Part shown: positions 61,072-64,000 of the stretch, one piece after another | How positions within the stretch are numbered: position 1 is the first letter of the stretch | Layout: every line of letters begins with the position of its first letter | Assembly (NCBI RefSeq): GCF_001189235.2 | Contig: NZ_LFIP02000008.1 | Location: 62,001-126,000, forward strand | Direction: 5' to 3' | Origin: Bradyrhizobium embrapense | GTDB taxonomy: Bacteria > Pseudomonadota > Alphaproteobacteria > Rhizobiales > Xanthobacteraceae | DNA: 64,000 bases | Notes under the pieces: generated by a model | Seen by the model: the letters and a program-made list of their open reading frames with translations, nothing else | The model's database searches: none | Told to the model about the DNA's origin: nothing | Program-made: the position numbers and the translations under genes

Positions 61072-62310
61072 ATGTTGATGCAAACAACAAGACAAACTGC
61101 GCTTTCGATATCACTGGCCTTCGCAGCTGTTCTCGCGTCGGCGCCGCTGCACGCCCAGCAGGCGCAGGACGCGGCCGGCGGCGAGATCCGCGTCGGTAAC
61201 GTGATGCCCTACACCGGGCCGCTCGCGGCGTTCGCGACCATCGGGCGCGCCGAAGCGGCTTATTTCGACATGGTCAACGAGCATGGCGGCATCAACGGCC
61301 GCAAGGTCAGGTTCATCTCGGTCGATGACAGCTCCAATCCGAAGACCGCAGTCGAGCAGACCCGCGATCTCGTCGAGAAGCAGGACGTGCTGTTGATGTT
61401 CGGCTCGTTCGGCACGCCGAGCAACCTCGCCGTCCGGAAATACCTCAACGAGAAGAACATCCCGCAGCTGTTCGTCGCCTCCGGCGACGAGGAGTGGGCA
61501 CATCCGAAAACCTTTCCCTGGACCATGGGCTGGCAGCCGACCTTCCGCGCCGAGGGCCGCATCTACGCCAATTACATCCAGGCGGCGTATCCCTCGCGCA
61601 AGATCGCGGTGCTGTGGCAGAACGACCAGTTCGGCCGCGACCTGTTCAGGGGATTGCAAGAAGGGCTCGGCGATACCGCGGGCATGATCGTCGCCGATCT
61701 CGCCTTCGACGCATCGGAGACCAGGATCGAGAACCAACTCGGGATATTGAAGGACTCCGGCGCCGACATCCTCGTTTTCGACGGCGCGCCGGCGATCGCG
61801 GCGCGCGCGATCCGCGTCGTGGCCGGGATGGATTGGCATCCGGTGTTCATCCTCGACAATGCCTCGGCCTCGATCGCCAGCGCGCTGCAGCCAGCTGGCC
61901 TGCAGAATTCTCTGGGCGTGATCTCGACCTCGTTCCTGAAGGATGCCGGCGACGCTTCCTGGAAGAACGATCCGCAGATCAAGGCATGGGACGCCTTCAT
62001 GGACAAGTACTATCCCGACGGCGACAAGGACGACATCTACGCCGTGTTCGGCTATGCCGCCGCCGACACGCTGATGCAGGTGCTGCGCCAGTGCGGCGAC
62101 GATTTGTCGCGCGCGAACATCATGCGGCAGGCCGCCTCGCTGAAGGACTATCAAAGTCCGATCGCGCTGCCCGGGATCGTGATCAACACCGGGCCGAAGG
62201 ATTTCCGCCCGATCAAGCAGATGCGGCTGGTGCAGTTCGACGGCAACGCCTGGCAGCCGATCGGCGACGTGATCGAGAGCGCGTTCACACCGGTGCGCGA
62301 GGATAATTGA
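61072..62310 (+). CDS. Branched-chain-amino-acid-type ABC substrate-binding protein, orphan
   Basis: This protein of about 412 residues has a signal peptide (LSISLAFAAVLASAPLHA-QQAQ) and the Peripla_BP_6 domain: VGNVMPYTGPLAAFATIGRAEAAYFDMVNEHGGINGRKVRFISVDDSSNPKTAVEQTRDLVE. A disulfide-type Cys is present near the C-terminus (LRQCGDD). ATG 61078 is an alternative start. No LivHMGF partners are in the window, so a transporter elsewhere must be used, or the protein works with the HyuBA system. It lies 100 bases after HyuA. Confidence 0.85.
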   Translation: MLMQTTRQTALSISLAFAAVLASAPLHAQQAQDAAGGEIRVGNVMPYTGPLAAFATIGRAEAAYFDMVNEHGGINGRKVRFISVDDSSNPKTAVEQTRDLVEKQDVLLMFGSFGTPSNLAVRKYLNEKNIPQLFVASGDEEWAHPKTFPWTMGWQPTFRAEGRIYANYIQAAYPSRKIAVLWQNDQFGRDLFRGLQEGLGDTAGMIVADLAFDASETRIENQLGILKDSGADILVFDGAPAIAARAIRVVAGMDWHPVFILDNASASIASALQPAGLQNSLGVISTSFLKDAGDASWKNDPQIKAWDAFMDKYYPDGDKDDIYAVFGYAAADTLMQVLRQCGDDLSRANIMRQAASLKDYQSPIALPGIVINTGPKDFRPIKQMRLVQFDGNAWQPIGDVIESAFTPVREDN

Positions 62311-62332
62311 GCACCGCAGCCGCTCCAACACC

Positions 62333-62456
62333 GTCACCCTGAGGAGGCCGCGCAGCGGCCGTCTCGAAGGGGCGACGGCCCCGGCTGGTGGCCGTGCATC
62401 CTTCGAGGCTCGCCCAGCGGCGCAATTGCGCCGCAAGGCTCGCACCTCAGGATGAC
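62333..62456. repeat. Palindromic intergenic repeat (GTCACCCTGAG family)
   Basis: The element runs from GTCACCCTGAG to a closing CTCAGGATGAC, inverse complements with one mismatch. Inner hairpins include GGCCGCGCAGCGGCC. Another member begins at 63906 and runs off the right edge. Confidence 0.75.
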
Positions 62457-62487
62457 GGAGCAAAAGTGGTGCTGTTGGCGATAAGCG

Positions 62488-63702
62488 CTACTTCTTCAAC
62501 CCGTAATTCAACAGCCCGCCCTTGTTCTTCGGCGGATGCGCGCGCAGGCCTTCCTCGTTCGGCTCGGTGCCCCAGCCCGGGCGATCCGGGATCACGAGAT
62601 GGCCGTCGACGAACTCCGGCACGTGGGTGAACAGCTCGTGGTCCCAGGCCAGCCGATCGATGTCGGTCTCCATGATCCGCAAGTTCGGCACCGCGGCGCA
62701 GAAATGCGCGTTCATCATGGTGCAGAGGTGGCCGTAGAAATTATGCGGCGCGACGTTGACCTCGAAATGCTCGGCGGCGGCGGCGATCTTCATCGATTGC
62801 CAGACCCCGTTCCACGGCGTGTCGATGATCGCGACGTCCATCGCCTGCTCGGAGAAGTAGGGCAGGAATTCGCGCAGGCCGAGCAGCGTCTCGCAGGATG
62901 AGATCGGGTGCGGGCTCTGGCGGCGGATATAGCCGAGCGCCTGCGGGTTGAAGGTGTCGATCTCGACCCAGAACATGTCCATCTTCTCGATGGCGCGCAG
63001 GATCTTCAGATAGCCTTCGGTCTTGGCGTTGAAGTTGAGGTCGAGCAGCAGGTCGACATCCGGCCCCGCGCCGTCGCGGATCGCCTCCAGATGCATGCAG
63101 AGATTGCGCAGCACGGTTCGATCGACATTGATCTCGGGCTGGAACGGCGAGCCGAAGCCGGGGCGCCAGCCTTGCGGTTTGCCGTCCGTGTAGACGAAGA
63201 TGTTGGTCTTCATCGCCGAGAATTTCTTCTCGCGCACCTCGGCGCCGATCGCCTTGACGCCGTCGAGGTCGGTGATGGCGGGCTTGTACCAGTCGGGGTG
63301 ATTGATGCGCCAGGTCGCGCAATGCGACCAGTAGACCCGCACGCGGTCGCGGATCTTGCCGCCGAGCAGATCGTAGCAGGGCACGCCGAGCGCCTTGGCC
63401 TTGACGTCGAGCAGCGCGTTCTCGATGGCGCCTAACGCCAGCGCCACCACGCCGCCGGCGGCGGGGCGGGTTGCGGCGAACAGCTCGACATGGATCCGCT
63501 CGTGCTCGAACGCGTTCTTGCCGACAACGCGTGCCGATAGCCGCTCGATCGCCGCGGTCACGCCGGGCGCGCCGAAGCCTTCGTCATATTCGCTCCAGCC
63601 GACCAGCCCGTCCGCGGTCGTCACCTTGACGAAATGATAATTCCGCCAGCCGGCATCGCAGGCGAGCGTCTCGACGCTTTTGATCGTGGTGGATTTGCTC
63701 AT
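62488..63702 (-). CDS. Mandelate racemase/muconate lactonizing enzyme family protein (sugar-acid dehydratase-like)
   Basis: This 404-residue enolase-superfamily protein has the MR_MLE N-terminal domain (TADGLVGWSEYDEGFGAPGVTAAIERLS) and barrel. The metal ligands appear as Asp in VDLLLDLNFNAKTEG, Glu in MFWVEIDTFNP and Glu in SSCETLLG. A Lys is in SAMKTNIF and a His in VAPHNFYGH, as in galactonate-dehydratase-like members. The C-terminus has RPGWGTEPNEEGLRAHPP, common to sugar-acid dehydratases. The substrate is unknown. It converges on the orphan binding protein, with the repeat between. Confidence 0.82.
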   Translation of the reverse strand: MSKSTTIKSVETLACDAGWRNYHFVKVTTADGLVGWSEYDEGFGAPGVTAAIERLSARVVGKNAFEHERIHVELFAATRPAAGGVVALALGAIENALLDVKAKALGVPCYDLLGGKIRDRVRVYWSHCATWRINHPDWYKPAITDLDGVKAIGAEVREKKFSAMKTNIFVYTDGKPQGWRPGFGSPFQPEINVDRTVLRNLCMHLEAIRDGAGPDVDLLLDLNFNAKTEGYLKILRAIEKMDMFWVEIDTFNPQALGYIRRQSPHPISSCETLLGLREFLPYFSEQAMDVAIIDTPWNGVWQSMKIAAAAEHFEVNVAPHNFYGHLCTMMNAHFCAAVPNLRIMETDIDRLAWDHELFTHVPEFVDGHLVIPDRPGWGTEPNEEGLRAHPPKNKGGLLNYGLKK

Positions 63703-63728
63703 GGTTTCCTGCCCGGGCCGTTGTTGAT

Positions 63729-63744
63729 GTTGGGAAGTACCAAC
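63729..63744. promoter_or_regulatory. Candidate operator upstream of the dehydratase-like gene
   Basis: GTTGG-GAAGTA-CCAAC is a 16-base dyad 27 bases upstream of the start codon, within a larger pairing of CCGTTGTT and AACAACGG. It fits a repressor site such as a GntR or IclR type. No regulator gene is in the window to the right. Confidence 0.4.
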
Positions 63745-63798
63745 AACGGATCGGCCGAGGCGTCAATTCGCGCCAGGGCAGGGCGACAATGCAGCCCC

Positions 63799-63881
63799 GT
63801 CATTGCGAGGAGCGTAAGCGACGAAGCAATCCAACTTTCCCCGAGCGATGCGATGGATTGCTTCGCTACCCTCGCAATGAC
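63799..63881. repeat. Palindromic intergenic repeat (GTCATTGCGAG family), second copy
   Basis: Ends GTCATTGCGAGG and CCTCGCAATGAC pair, with inner GAAGCAATCCA and TGGATTGCTTC. It is the same family as 43300-43384. Confidence 0.8.
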
Positions 63882-63905
63882 GGGGAGGGAACGTATGCAC
63901 CAGCC

Positions 63906-64000
63906 GTCACCCTGAGGAGCGCGCTCTTGCGCGCGTCTCGAAGGGTCGACGGCCGGCTCTCTCCGTGTGGGTCTAGCGGGGCCGTGCATCCTTCGAGACG
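63906..64000. repeat. Palindromic intergenic repeat (GTCACCCTGAG family), cut by the right edge
   Basis: It begins GTCACCCTGAGGAGCGCGC and continues to the end of the window with CCGTGCATCCTTCGAG, which is also present in the copy at 62333-62456. No gene is visible from 63703 to 64000. Confidence 0.65.

Overview
The window is high-GC chromosomal DNA from an alphaproteobacterium, most likely Bradyrhizobium or a close relative. This rests on codon bias, the abundance of ABC importers with Tat-type binding proteins, several families of palindromic intergenic repeats, and FixK/FNR-type TTGA-N6-TCAA boxes. No rRNA, tRNA, CRISPR array, integrase or intact insertion sequence was seen. The assignment is inference; no marker gene fixes the species.

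Layout. 1-2.9 kb: an MHS-family transporter (cut by the window edge) and a phytanoyl-CoA-dioxygenase-like enzyme, facing a LacI regulator across two palindromic operators. 3.1-10.5 kb: a seven-gene operon for a membrane complex related to group 4 hydrogenases and complex I. Its large subunit lacks the NiFe-binding cysteines, which points to the energy-converting hydrogenase related (Ehr) type. It is led by a translationally coupled XRE-type regulator. 10.7-18.1 kb: CHAD protein, MarR regulator with twin operators, enoyl-CoA hydratase, a frameshifted aldose epimerase, an SDR, DUF3830 plus PuuE-like deacetylase, and an MscS channel.

18.1-31 kb: nitrogen scavenging. A BMP-type ABC importer operon has an isochorismatase-fold amidohydrolase embedded in it. 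It faces an allantoate-amidohydrolase-like metallopeptidase, followed by a PAS histidine kinase, a LysR/YeiH pair, a formamidase and a second isochorismatase-fold hydrolase. 31-34 kb: a short module with an aspartate:alanine-exchanger-family protein and a 28-residue membrane peptide, each preceded by a FixK-like box with a well-placed -10. The module is bounded on its right by a decayed copy of the 3' end of the upstream hydrolase.

34.3-45 kb: a sugar-type ABC importer without its own ATPase, a glyoxalase-like protein, a DAO-type oxidoreductase, and a complete oligopeptide-type ABC importer. 45.5 kb: an HU gene with a clear terminator. 45.9 kb: an SDR that has lost its catalytic residues. 47-54.6 kb: a sulfonate-type uptake and desulfonation operon (binding proteins, permease, ATPase, acyl-CoA-dehydrogenase-like enzyme, SsuD-like monooxygenase). 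55-62.3 kb: CmcJ-like oxygenase, MFS transporter, HyuB/HyuA hydantoinase pair and an orphan binding protein. 62.5-63.7 kb: an enolase-superfamily sugar-acid dehydratase-like enzyme, then palindromic repeats to the right edge.

Overall this is a catabolic and uptake region for ureides, amides, sulfonates, peptides and sugars. The two parts least explained by routine annotation are the hydrogenase-like complex without a NiFe site and the FixK-box module with the small membrane peptide.
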